18,564 nt of DNA from an uncultured Eubacteriales bacterium (GTDB lineage: Bacteria > Bacillota > Clostridia > Lachnospirales > Lachnospiraceae), in contig ONVB01000140.1 of assembly GCA_900321145.1 (NCBI GenBank), positions 1 through 18,564 on the forward strand. Reading direction: 5' to 3'. The translations under genes and the position numbers were made by a program. This document shows, in pieces, positions 7,509-14,675 of the stretch. How positions within the stretch are numbered: the stretch's first letter is position 1; each line of letters begins with the position of its first letter. The notes under the pieces are model-generated. The model was given only the letters and a program-made list of their open reading frames with translations, made no database searches and was not told the origin of the DNA.

Positions 7509-8939
7509 ATGGAAAAGCTATTCAAACTGAAACAAAACGGAACGACGGTCAAAACCGAGATTGTGGCAGGGTTAACCACCTTTATGACTATGGCCTATAT
7601 CATAGCCTTAAACCCCAACCTGCTGACGAATTTCGATGTGGGAAGCTCACTGTGGAATGCAGTCTTTCTGGCAACCTGTATAGCATCGGCTATAGGTATG
7701 TTCTTCATGGCTTTTTTTGCAAATAAGCCGTTTGCCATGGCGCCGGGTATGGGCTTAAACAGTTTCTTTGCCCTGATAGCGGGAGAGTTCGCATCTGTGC
7801 TCGGTATATCTTACTTAGCCGGCTTCAGAGCAGCGCTGTGCATCGTTCTTATCGAGGGTATAGTGTTCGTTGTCCTTACACTTCTTCGCGTTCGTGAGAA
7901 GATAGTGGATTCCATTCCAATCGGTGTGAGACTCGGTATATCTCCGGCCATAGGAATCATGCTTATGAATATAGGCTTTGGTTCAAATGTCGGGATCTAC
8001 GCCGAGGGAAACGGTTATTCCACTCCGTTTTACGTGATGAGGGACTTCTTCGGTGCGCTTACACCGAAGGTATTGAAGGACAATATGGGTGCTGAGTTCT
8101 ACACCATGGAGCTTACCGTAGTGACCATGTTCATCGGACTTTTTGTGATCATCATCCTGGCACACAAGGGTATAAAGGGTGCGGTTTTGATCGGTATGCT
8201 GGTAGCTTCGATCATAGACTGGATAGGACAGGCTGTTTTTCTCAAGGTCAACCCGTTTGCACCGCTTACAAAGGCGTCGTGGGTGCCTCCTTTCTCTGAC
8301 CTGGCCGAGACCACGCTTTTCAAGTTTGACTTCAAGACATTTTTCGATATAGGAATATTTACTGCGATAACCCTGGTAATAACCTTCTGTATCATAGATA
8401 TGTTCGACACCATAGGAACTCTGGTAGGAACAGCTTCACGTGCAAATATGGTGGACGAGAACGGAAATATGCCGAACATGAAGGAAGCACTCTTATCGGA
8501 TGCTATCGGAACCGTGACCGGAGCCTGCACGGGAACCTCTACCGTAACCACTTTTGTTGAGTCGGCTTCCGGCGTTGAGGCGGGCGGACGCACAGGTCTT
8601 ACCGCGCTTACAACCGGAATCATGTTTCTCCTGTGTATGTTCATAGCACCTATCGCCGGTATCATTCCTGCATCGGCAACCTCATCGGCACTCATCTATG
8701 TGGGCATCGTTATGCTTTCGGGACTCAAGAATATACACTTCGATAAGATCGAGGAGCTTGTTCCCGTAGCGGTTATGCTCATCGCCATGCCGATATCGGG
8801 ATCCATAGGTCATGCTATAGGTCTCGGACTTATCTCATATACGGTGATCTGCGTATTCACCGGAAAGCAGAAGGAGATACCTGTTCTTACTTACATAATA
8901 TCCGCTATATTTATCCTAAAATTCTTCTTTGTGGCATAG
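7509..8939 (+). CDS. NCS2-family purine (guanine/hypoxanthine-type) permease
   Basis: A 476-residue polytopic membrane protein of the AzgA/PbuG-like branch of the nucleobase:cation symporter-2 family, importing purine bases such as guanine or hypoxanthine. Visible family hallmarks are the N-terminal KTEIVAGLTTFMTMAYII, the conserved PGMGLNSFFA, DMFDTIGTLVGTASRAN, and GTSTVTTFVESASGVEAGGR. About 12 hydrophobic segments are apparent and the length is typical. I start it at the ATG at 7509, directly after a strong AGGAGGAGAG Shine-Dalgarno. An in-frame ATG at 7440 would add 23 non-homologous-looking residues and would place the hairpin at 7451-7481 inside the gene. No purine riboswitch fits in the short upstream gap. 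The gene has no obvious functional tie to the signalling genes on either side. Confidence 0.93.
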   Translation: MEKLFKLKQNGTTVKTEIVAGLTTFMTMAYIIALNPNLLTNFDVGSSLWNAVFLATCIASAIGMFFMAFFANKPFAMAPGMGLNSFFALIAGEFASVLGISYLAGFRAALCIVLIEGIVFVVLTLLRVREKIVDSIPIGVRLGISPAIGIMLMNIGFGSNVGIYAEGNGYSTPFYVMRDFFGALTPKVLKDNMGAEFYTMELTVVTMFIGLFVIIILAHKGIKGAVLIGMLVASIIDWIGQAVFLKVNPFAPLTKASWVPPFSDLAETTLFKFDFKTFFDIGIFTAITLVITFCIIDMFDTIGTLVGTASRANMVDENGNMPNMKEALLSDAIGTVTGACTGTSTVTTFVESASGVEAGGRTGLTALTTGIMFLLCMFIAPIAGIIPASATSSALIYVGIVMLSGLKNIHFDKIEELVPVAVMLIAMPISGSIGHAIGLGLISYTVICVFTGKQKEIPVLTYIISAIFILKFFFVA

Positions 8940-8954
8940 AAGGACTTTCATAAA

Positions 8955-9022
8955 AGACGACAACGGGGACGGGGCTGATGACGAGTTAAATCTTGTCATC
9001 AGCCCCGTCCCCGTTGTCGTCT
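8955..9022. terminator. 28-bp perfect inverted repeat between convergent genes, likely bidirectional terminator
   Basis: The left arm at 8955-8982 and right arm at 8995-9022 are perfect reverse complements over 28 bases. Three more pairs (one G-T) are possible into the 12-base middle, leaving a TTAAAT loop. The arms are G/C-rich (GGGGACGGGGCTG and complement). It occupies nearly all of the 94 bases between the permease stop (8939) and the stop of the minus-strand gene (9034). On the minus strand the stem is followed by TTTTA-like T residues; on the plus strand there is no clear T-tract. A stem of this length and perfection exceeds what termination needs and may be an interspersed repeat used as a terminator. 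Confidence 0.75.
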
Positions 9023-9033
9023 GACCTGTTTGA

Positions 9034-10617
9034 TCACAGAGTCGCAAAGAATCTCTGAAGGGAATCCAAGAGCTTTTCTCTGGGTAATGATTTTAACAGA
9101 TAACCGTCCGGACGGTGTCCGAGCAGCTTCATCACACCCTCTTTATCATTCATGCCTGTAAGAAATATGATGGGTATGTGTCCGTTTGCGGGATTGGAGC
9201 GTATACGCTGCATGACCTTTTCTCCGTTCATTCCCGGCATCTCGTAGTCGAGCAGGATAAGATCGGGACGCTTGCGGTCAAGATATGCAAGAGCGTTATG
9301 TCCGGAATGAGAGCAGTCGACGCTGTAGGATGAGGAAAGCCAGTTTTCCATGATATGCAGGAAATCCGGATCGTCATCTATCACAAGGATGGTGCGTGTA
9401 CGGGCTTTTCCGAGATACATATGATGGTAATCCGATATGTCGGCTGCCATTTTATACAGATTGATCGGACGGGGATAAACCGATGATATGAATTCACGGT
9501 TGTGTATATTCTGAGCGGCCGCTATGTCAAGAGGATCGCCTGCGAGACAGAGCTTCTTGCCGTCATCACGGCATATTTCCGCAAGCATCGTGCTTATAAC
9601 GCGAATATGATCATTATCTCCGGTCACATAGTAGAGCAGGATATTTGCATCGGTTCGGTGCTCGAGTATATCCTCCGGAACAGCCGGTACCGCGATCACC
9701 TTGAAGCCTTCGTCCTTAAGAGCAATGGTTATACCGCGTCCGACGATACCGGAATCGTCACCTATAAAGAGAACGGTCCGGTCCGTATTTTTGGTTTTTT
9801 TGCTCTGGATCGGGATCATTTTTTCGTAGCACGGGATCAGACTTCTGTATTCGTCGACCAAGGCAGGAGTCAGGGCGTGGATCAACGCGTATTCGTGATG
9901 CTCACATGCATACTCCAAGTCGGCGGCTATCTCCGAGATCGAATTGGCGCCTATGAGCTTTGCGACGCTCTTTAATGAATGGATCCTTAGCAGATACATG
10001 GGCCAGTTTTTATCACGTTCAAACTGTTCTATATTTGCGGCTTTTTCACTGATGGATTGTAAAAAGACCGTTAACGTATCCATGAAAGCAGCAGCGGTAT
10101 CGCAGTGCTCGATCCCGCTCCTTAAGTCAAGCTGAGGAACGCTTTTCAGCCATGAGGGCAGGGAAGAGAGTTCCTTTGATATATGTTTATTCTTCTCGGC
10201 ATCCGAGGGCAGGGAATAATCCCTGCCGGGAAGATATGTCATGAGCATGACCATAAGCTTCCCGGGATCTACCGGCTTGATCAGAACATCCGCGAATCCG
10301 GCAGCCTTATAGAGGCTTATGTAACTCTTGCCCTCGTCGGCAGTATGGCATATGACAGGTGTTTCGGCTCCCGTCTGACGAAATATATCCTTAAGACGCG
10401 CAAGAGTTTCCACACCGTCCATCCCAGGCATACGGTGATCGAGCAGGATCAGATCGTATGTGGTCTTTCGGCACATATCAAGGCATTCCTGACCGCTTTG
10501 CGCTAAATCGCACGAAACACCCATAGTCGAGAGGATGGAGGACATGATGGCATTGTTCACCGGCATGTCGTCTACTAAAAGAACACGTGCCGGATTGGAG
10601 TTGTTGTTTTCGTTCAT
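9034..10617 (-). CDS. Multi-domain phosphorelay protein: REC-Hpt-pseudoREC-REC
   Basis: A 527-residue cytoplasmic phosphorelay protein. Residues 10-130 are a receiver with phospho-acceptor D60 in LILLDHRMPGMDG, acidic pocket D16-D17 and conserved K114 in IKPV. Residues about 165-260 form an Hpt-like helical domain with the phosphorylatable His213 in RIHSLKS. Residues about 280-395 look like a degenerate receiver: it opens with VLFIGDDSG, but the acceptor position reads LLYYVTG, with no Asp. Residues about 403-527 form a second intact receiver with D457 in LILLDYEMPGMNG and a FLTGMND switch segment. There is no DNA-binding, cyclase or kinase domain, so it probably shuttles phosphate between histidine kinases and other proteins or titrates them. 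GGAGAG at 10623-10628 is the Shine-Dalgarno. It is divergent from the phosphatase gene at 10798 and convergent with the permease. Confidence 0.88.
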   Translation of the reverse strand: MNENNNSNPARVLLVDDMPVNNAIMSSILSTMGVSCDLAQSGQECLDMCRKTTYDLILLDHRMPGMDGVETLARLKDIFRQTGAETPVICHTADEGKSYISLYKAAGFADVLIKPVDPGKLMVMLMTYLPGRDYSLPSDAEKNKHISKELSSLPSWLKSVPQLDLRSGIEHCDTAAAFMDTLTVFLQSISEKAANIEQFERDKNWPMYLLRIHSLKSVAKLIGANSISEIAADLEYACEHHEYALIHALTPALVDEYRSLIPCYEKMIPIQSKKTKNTDRTVLFIGDDSGIVGRGITIALKDEGFKVIAVPAVPEDILEHRTDANILLYYVTGDNDHIRVISTMLAEICRDDGKKLCLAGDPLDIAAAQNIHNREFISSVYPRPINLYKMAADISDYHHMYLGKARTRTILVIDDDPDFLHIMENWLSSSYSVDCSHSGHNALAYLDRKRPDLILLDYEMPGMNGEKVMQRIRSNPANGHIPIIFLTGMNDKEGVMKLLGHRPDGYLLKSLPREKLLDSLQRFFATL

Positions 10618-10657
10618 GCTTTCTCTCCGAATAAATTCGTATTTTTCAGATGCTTAA

Positions 10658-10666
10658 ATCATACCA
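10658..10666 (-). promoter_or_regulatory. Candidate extended -10 promoter for the phosphorelay gene
   Basis: On the minus strand this reads TGGTATGAT, an extended -10 (TGn plus TATGAT, five of six to consensus), about 40 bases upstream of the minus-strand ATG. No good -35 hexamer lies at the usual distance, which is tolerated by extended -10 promoters. Prediction from sequence only. Confidence 0.45.
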
Positions 10667-10719
10667 CATATCGGCATGAAAGTATATATTTATTGCGCTT
10701 AGAGAATAGGCTTTTTTGG

Positions 10720-10749
10720 TGGACTTTGTACCCTCTTTTGTTGTATAAT
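10720..10749 (+). promoter_or_regulatory. Candidate sigma-A-type promoter for the HAMP-phosphatase gene
   Basis: A perfect TATAAT at 10744-10749 lies 18 bases after TGGACT (10720-10725), four of six to TTGACA. Expected transcription start is near 10756, giving a leader of about 40 bases before the ATG at 10798, with an AGGAGA Shine-Dalgarno. It is well placed in the divergent intergenic region. Confidence 0.6.
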
Positions 10750-10797
10750 AATAATGCTGACACCTATTCAATAAATGAAGTATAAAACAGGAGAGAT

Positions 10798-12972
10798 ATG
10801 GAAAAAAGCAGAAAGAAATTCATTAAAAGAAAATCTTTACGTCATAAGCTCACCCTCGCGGTGGTCATAAACTATCTGTTGCTCGGATCATTTACCGTGG
10901 TGACAGTAACTGCCCTGTTTTTTTATAATGTTGTGCGCGGACGTTACAGCGACAATGTCGATCTTGCAAAAACCATGGAAGATACCATTGTATCCCAGAT
11001 CAATCTTTCGGAGCTGGTGGATGCGGTGGTTGCTCAGGAGCGTTCGGATCCCGATAAGTTCAGAAAAGAGATGTTTACTCAGGAAGCTGCAGACCAGGAG
11101 GGACAGCTTCTAAGCTATAAGTGGTACAACGAGGAAGATCCGCAGCTTGCAAAAAGAAGCGATTATCAATTTGTGCAGGATGTCCTCTATGCATTTAACA
11201 ACAACAACCAAAACCTGAACGGAACCTCTCTCATGGTTTTTGATAAGAAAACTCATATAGCAAGTCTGCTGTGCGATGTGGAAAAGTTCGGAACGGGCAA
11301 GGCGGTCAGGACAGATTATGTCATGTGGCGTAATTTTGCCGATGAGGATCTGGTGCACATAGAGGAAGAAAGGTGGTCGCTCTTAAAGAATCTTTACCGC
11401 TATATGCGTGTGGATCCGAGCAACGTGGTATTTATCTGGTATGAGCCCGTTATCTACGAGGATGATGATGTTGTTGTATTTATAGAGGCAGATGTATTCT
11501 ATACCAGATTTTTGAGCAACACACTGTCATTTATCGGTTTCTCTATCCTGTTCATCCTGGTTTTGGTACTGGTGATCGGTACCATTTATCACAGACGCAT
11601 GACCAGGCTGATAGTTACGCCGCTCAATGCTATATCCGATGCGGCAAAGAGCTACACCGAGGATCACCTGAAGGGAGAGGGCAAAAAGGGACACTTTGCG
11701 GCTCTTTCGTTTAAATCGGGGGATGAGTTTGATGAGCTTGCGAAAACTATGGATGAGATGGAGCATGATATCGAATCCTTCGAACAGGATCTGACCCGTG
11801 TTACGGCCGAGCGAGAGAGAATGGCCGCCGAGCTTGATGTGGCGAGCCGTATTCAGTCGGATATGCTCCCGACGGATTTCCCGCTCTTCCCGGAGAAAAA
11901 CGAGTTTGATCTCTTTGCATCCATGACGCCCGCAAAGGAAGTCGGCGGCGATTTCTATGATGCATTTATGATGGACGACGATCACCTCTGCATTGTAATA
12001 GCGGATGTGTCCGGTAAGGGTATACCGGCTGCGCTCTTTATGGTCAACTCCATGAAAACCATCCGATCACGGGCCGGAAACGGAGGTACACCGGCGGAGA
12101 TCCTCTTTGATGTCAATAATATGCTTGTCAAGGGCAACAACGAGAAGATATTTGTTACCGTATGGCTGGCTATACTGACACTTTCTACAGGTGAAGTCAT
12201 AGAAGCAAATGCGGGACACGAAAATCCGGCCATCGGTCACGGTGACGATGATTTTACTTATATTATGAGGAAGCACGGCTTCGTCCTGGGCGGTCGAAAG
12301 AATATGAAATATGTGGACGATACATTTACCATGGAACCGGGCGATACTCTCTTTGTCTATACTGACGGAGTAACGGAAGCTACAAATGCTTCGGGGGAGC
12401 GCTTCTACAACAACAGGCTTCTTGCTGCTTTAAATGAATCAAAGGGCAGGGAATCAATAGAGATCGTTCACCATATGAAGGAAAGGATCGATGAGTTTGT
12501 CAGTGAAGCACCGCAGTTCGATGATCTTACCATGTTGGCAATCACATATCACGGAAAACAGATGGAAAATGAGATTACTGTAAAGGCTGAGGTCTCCCGG
12601 CTTGACGATGTCATGAATTTTGTGAACAAGAGACTGGAGGAGTCGGGTGTTGAACACAGGCTGGCGTTAAAGCTCGGAATGGTGGTCGATGAGGTTTTCA
12701 CAAATGTATCGAAATACGGATACAAGGATGAACCCGGAGATATCACGGTGTGCGTATTTGTGGCACCGGACAGGAGCAAGGTTACACTGAGATTCATAGA
12801 CAGCGGTGTTCCCTATGATCCCTTGGCTAAGGAGGATCCGAATATCACCAGGATCAAGGAGGGACGAAAGCCCGGCGGCCTCGGGATATTTATGGTCAAA
12901 AAGACTATGGATGAGCTTGAGTATGAATACAAAAACGGACATAACATCTTTACAGTGAGCAAAAATATGTAA
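10798..12972 (+). CDS. Membrane sensor with HAMP, SpoIIE/PP2C phosphatase and RsbW-like ATPase domains
   Basis: A 724-residue protein. A basic N-terminus precedes a membrane segment at about residues 18-43. An extracytoplasmic sensing region spans about 45-238, and a second membrane segment lies at about 239-262 (FIGFSILFILVLVLVIG). A HAMP-like linker (about 263-325) and a helical stretch follow. The SpoIIE PP2C domain (about 345-590) retains GGDFYD (D385), IADVSGKG (D403), VYTDGVTEATN (D523) and QFDDLTML (D575-D576). The C-terminus (about 605-724) is an RsbW-like ATPase: N-box D631-E632-V-F-T-N636, G1 D668, G2 G693-G-L-G696. Phosphatase and kinase activities toward a STAS protein are thus on one chain, downstream of a membrane sensor. 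The phosphatase domain is a near paralogue of that at 5890-7437 and the ATPase domain of that at 46-465. The STAS protein at 645-944 is a possible shared substrate. Confidence 0.93.
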   Translation: MEKSRKKFIKRKSLRHKLTLAVVINYLLLGSFTVVTVTALFFYNVVRGRYSDNVDLAKTMEDTIVSQINLSELVDAVVAQERSDPDKFRKEMFTQEAADQEGQLLSYKWYNEEDPQLAKRSDYQFVQDVLYAFNNNNQNLNGTSLMVFDKKTHIASLLCDVEKFGTGKAVRTDYVMWRNFADEDLVHIEEERWSLLKNLYRYMRVDPSNVVFIWYEPVIYEDDDVVVFIEADVFYTRFLSNTLSFIGFSILFILVLVLVIGTIYHRRMTRLIVTPLNAISDAAKSYTEDHLKGEGKKGHFAALSFKSGDEFDELAKTMDEMEHDIESFEQDLTRVTAERERMAAELDVASRIQSDMLPTDFPLFPEKNEFDLFASMTPAKEVGGDFYDAFMMDDDHLCIVIADVSGKGIPAALFMVNSMKTIRSRAGNGGTPAEILFDVNNMLVKGNNEKIFVTVWLAILTLSTGEVIEANAGHENPAIGHGDDDFTYIMRKHGFVLGGRKNMKYVDDTFTMEPGDTLFVYTDGVTEATNASGERFYNNRLLAALNESKGRESIEIVHHMKERIDEFVSEAPQFDDLTMLAITYHGKQMENEITVKAEVSRLDDVMNFVNKRLEESGVEHRLALKLGMVVDEVFTNVSKYGYKDEPGDITVCVFVAPDRSKVTLRFIDSGVPYDPLAKEDPNITRIKEGRKPGGLGIFMVKKTMDELEYEYKNGHNIFTVSKNM

Positions 12973-12982
12973 TAAAGCTTTT

Positions 12983-13080
12983 GCGGCCGTGACGCGAAAA
13001 AGACGGGAACAGGATCATCCCGGTCAGACAGCGTCACGGCGGCATGCTATATGCTATCCCGAGCGAGAGGATCCTGTCCG
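12983..13080 (+). other. Structured intergenic segment, possible pseudoknotted RNA or repeat remnant
   Basis: This 237-base gap between the phosphatase gene and the tRNA holds no convincing gene. GCCGTGACGC (12986-12995) pairs perfectly with GCGTCACGGC (13031-13040), and two more pairs are possible beyond one mismatch. Inside it, CGGGA (13004-13008) pairs with TCCCG (13018-13022) around a nine-base loop. That loop contains ACAGGATC (13009-13016), which is exactly complementary to GATCCTGT (13070-13077) downstream, so a loop-to-downstream pseudoknot could form. A small GCAT/ATGC hairpin lies between (13042-13054). No T-tract follows, so it is not a standard terminator. I know no RNA family that matches. 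Confidence 0.35.
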
Positions 13081-13154
13081 TATGTTACCGATCGGAGGTC
13101 AGTCACTGAATTATGGCATAAAAAAGGCGAGTCTGAGGATCTTGAAAATACAGC

Positions 13155-13183
13155 TTGACGAAACATCGAATCATTAGTAAAAT
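13155..13183 (+). promoter_or_regulatory. Strong sigma-A-type promoter upstream of tRNA-Gly
   Basis: TTGACG at 13155-13160 (five of six), a 17-base spacer, and TAAAAT at 13178-13183 (five of six). The predicted start near 13190 is about 20 bases before the mature tRNA 5' end. This is the only good promoter seen before the genes at 13314-14530, which it may also drive. Confidence 0.75.
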
Positions 13184-13209
13184 AGTAGGATATTAAACAC
13201 GTTTTATGT

Positions 13210-13280
13210 GCAGGATTAGTACATCGGTAGTATATCAGCTTCCCAAGCTGAGGAGGCGGGTTCGATTCCCGTATCCTGCT
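13210..13280 (+). tRNA. tRNA-Gly (anticodon CCC)
   Basis: A 71-base cloverleaf. Acceptor stem GCAGGAT (13210-13216) pairs with ATCCTGC (13273-13279), discriminator T at 13280. The anticodon arm TCAGC-TTCCCAA-GCTGA gives anticodon CCC, reading GGG glycine codons. The T arm GCGGG-TTCGATT-CCCGT carries the TTCGA core with one G-T pair. The D loop contains GG in TCGGTAGT. The CCA end is not encoded. A T-rich stretch follows immediately (TTATTTTTAT), but there is no separate terminator hairpin, and a protein gene starts 33 bases later. Confidence 0.95.
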
Positions 13281-13313
13281 TTATTTTTATAGTAAGAATG
13301 GAGGGTGGATACA

Positions 13314-13679
13314 ATGGCAGATGAGTTAATGAGCTTCGGTAATTCCGAAAGGGAATTATTTGATATCAGTACAGCAAAGCAGGAGTATTCCGAGGAAAGA
13401 GCCTACTGTGAGGGCATAAAGTACTATCTGAAGAGGGTAAAGAAGAACAAGGGCGTCTCTATGGATAGTGAGCTCAAGGGCAAGATAAGGAAGTTTGACG
13501 AGGCGTTTCAGTCATTTATGGAGCGCCATACTTCGGGTGAGATATATGAGATGGAGGAGTTCTTCGGCAGGTTTTATCCGGAGGGCGTGCTTGAACAGAA
13601 GCTTCAGGATTTCGGTTTGAAGCTCGAATTCGACAGCATATCGGAATATCTTATGAATTTAAAGAAGATTTATTTTTAG
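13314..13679 (+). CDS. Hypothetical 121-residue helical protein
   Basis: I do not recognise the family. The protein is small, soluble, charged and predicted mostly helical (KQEYSEERAYCEGIKYYLKRVKK; KGKIRKFDEAFQSFMERH), with a C-terminal amphipathic stretch rich in Leu and Phe. It has no signal peptide or metal-binding motif. The ATG at 13314 is chosen because GGAGGG at 13300-13305 lies eight bases before it; an in-frame GTG at 13305 would overlap that site. It follows tRNA-Gly by 33 bases and abuts the NusG-II gene exactly (stop 13677-13679, next ATG 13680), so it is the first protein gene of that small operon. Confidence 0.8.
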   Translation: MADELMSFGNSERELFDISTAKQEYSEERAYCEGIKYYLKRVKKNKGVSMDSELKGKIRKFDEAFQSFMERHTSGEIYEMEEFFGRFYPEGVLEQKLQDFGLKLEFDSISEYLMNLKKIYF

Positions 13680-14042
13680 ATGAGAGAGAAGAAAAGCGGT
13701 AAGTTAATGCTTCTGAAGAAAGCAGATTTACTGCTTTTTTTTGCTGTGATAATTCTTGGTGCCGGATTTTTTATGATCTATCGAATGAGCCTTGATGACG
13801 GAAAAAGAGTGAAGGTGAGTGTGGACGGTGAGGTCGTATACGAGGGTTCGCTGAACGAGGACCACACGGAAGAGATAACCTGTCCGGGAGGTCGGAACGT
13901 GCTTGTTATAGAGCAGGGTGAAGCGCGGGTAAGCGAGGCGGACTGCCCGGATAAGATATGCGCCAAGCATAAGCCTGTTTCAAAATCCGGAGAGACGATC
14001 ATCTGTCTTCCGCATAAGCTGGTTGTGGAGGTGACGGAATGA
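13680..14042 (+). CDS. NusG domain II-containing membrane-anchored protein
   Basis: A 120-residue protein with one N-terminal membrane segment (about residues 18-36, LLLFFAVIILGAGFFMIY) after a Lys-rich start, then a NusG-domain-II fold outside the membrane. Family hallmarks are VKVSVDGEVVYEGSL, NVLVIEQGEARVSEADCPDKIC and GETIICLPHKLVVEV. The two-Cys CPDKIC motif is conserved in this family. Despite the name these are not transcription factors. They are commonly found next to Gx transporter family genes, as here, and often near ApbE-type flavin transferase genes, so a role in envelope redox or cofactor handling is plausible. The gene begins directly after the previous stop and overlaps the next start by four bases (ATGA). 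Confidence 0.9.
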   Translation: MREKKSGKLMLLKKADLLLFFAVIILGAGFFMIYRMSLDDGKRVKVSVDGEVVYEGSLNEDHTEEITCPGGRNVLVIEQGEARVSEADCPDKICAKHKPVSKSGETIICLPHKLVVEVTE

Positions 14043-14530
14043 AGGGTTCAAGAAGAGCGGCGTATGTCGGAGTTCTTTCGGCCCTGGCTATCGTCCTGTC
14101 TTATCTTGAGAGTCTGATCCCGGTATTTATAGCGGTTCCCGGGGTTAAGCTCGGACTCGCGAACGCGGTCATAGTCGTGGTCCTTTACAAGCTGGGGGCA
14201 CGCGAAGCATTTATGGTAAATATGGTGAGGATAGCGGTTTCGGGCATCCTGTTCGGCAATCCGGTCATGTTCCTCTACAGCTTATGCGGGGGCGTGGTTT
14301 CATATGCGGTTATGCTTGTCCTCAAGAAGCTTAAAGTTTTTTCAGTATCGGGAGTAAGCATCGCGGGTGCGGTGTCTCATAACCTTGCGCAGACGATCCT
14401 TGCATGCTTCATTCTTGAAAATGGTTCGATTGCGTATTATATGTCTGTGCTGCTCATAACCGGTGCTGTATCCGGCCTTCTTATAGGAGTCCTGGCCTCT
14501 GCCATAACGGAATCTGTCAGATTCAGGTAG
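14039..14530 (+). CDS. Gx transporter family membrane protein (Hpre_diP_synt_I family)
   Basis: A 163-residue integral membrane protein with five or so hydrophobic segments. Recognisable features are the N-terminal AYVGVLSALAIVLSYLESLIP, PGVKLGLANAVIVVVLYKLG (the PGxKLGLAN motif) and a GNPVMFLYSLCGGVVSYAVM segment. The family has been labelled heptaprenyl diphosphate synthase component I in older annotation, but its look is that of a small ECF-like transporter S component, and the substrate is not established. It is translationally coupled to the NusG-II gene (ATGA overlap). A weak terminator-like hairpin begins just after its stop, so it is probably the last gene of the tRNA-proximal operon. 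Confidence 0.9.
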   Translation: MKGSRRAAYVGVLSALAIVLSYLESLIPVFIAVPGVKLGLANAVIVVVLYKLGAREAFMVNMVRIAVSGILFGNPVMFLYSLCGGVVSYAVMLVLKKLKVFSVSGVSIAGAVSHNLAQTILACFILENGSIAYYMSVLLITGAVSGLLIGVLASAITESVRFR

Positions 14531-14531
14531 C

Positions 14532-14561
14532 AGCCGCTGCATTTTATAGTGCATGGCTTTT
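14532..14561 (+). terminator. Weak intrinsic terminator after the Gx transporter gene
   Basis: AGCC (14532-14535) and TGCA (14538-14541) pair with TGCA (14550-14553) and GGCT (14555-14558), with a small internal loop and an eight-base loop, followed by TTTT. The rest of the 145-base gap to the ABC-F gene is A/T-rich with several T-runs and no clear promoter hexamer pair. Confidence 0.45.
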
Positions 14562-14675
14562 CAAATGCGTATATCTTTTTTTCTGAAAATGTGTTATCGT
14601 ATAGGTATATTTTTTTCACTGATATTATGTCACAGCCGATAAATTTGAAGAAACAGGAGATTATATAAAAAGAAG

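Noticed and set aside
8099..8695. 198-residue minus-strand open frame inside the permease gene
   Set aside because: It lies entirely antisense to a clear NCS2 permease; the low-complexity Val/Ser/Pro product is typical of a shadow frame.
9502..9975. 157-residue + strand open frame within the phosphorelay gene
   Set aside because: It is fully antisense to intact Hpt and receiver domains and has no supporting ribosome site.
12989..13177. Short + strand open frame in the gap before tRNA-Gly
   Set aside because: It runs through the paired structural segments, lacks a Shine-Dalgarno and its product looks like random sequence.
14589..14642. 17-codon upstream frame as a leader peptide for the ABC-F gene
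   Set aside because: It has no Shine-Dalgarno and no codon run that would suggest stalling; the position may even overlap the promoter region.
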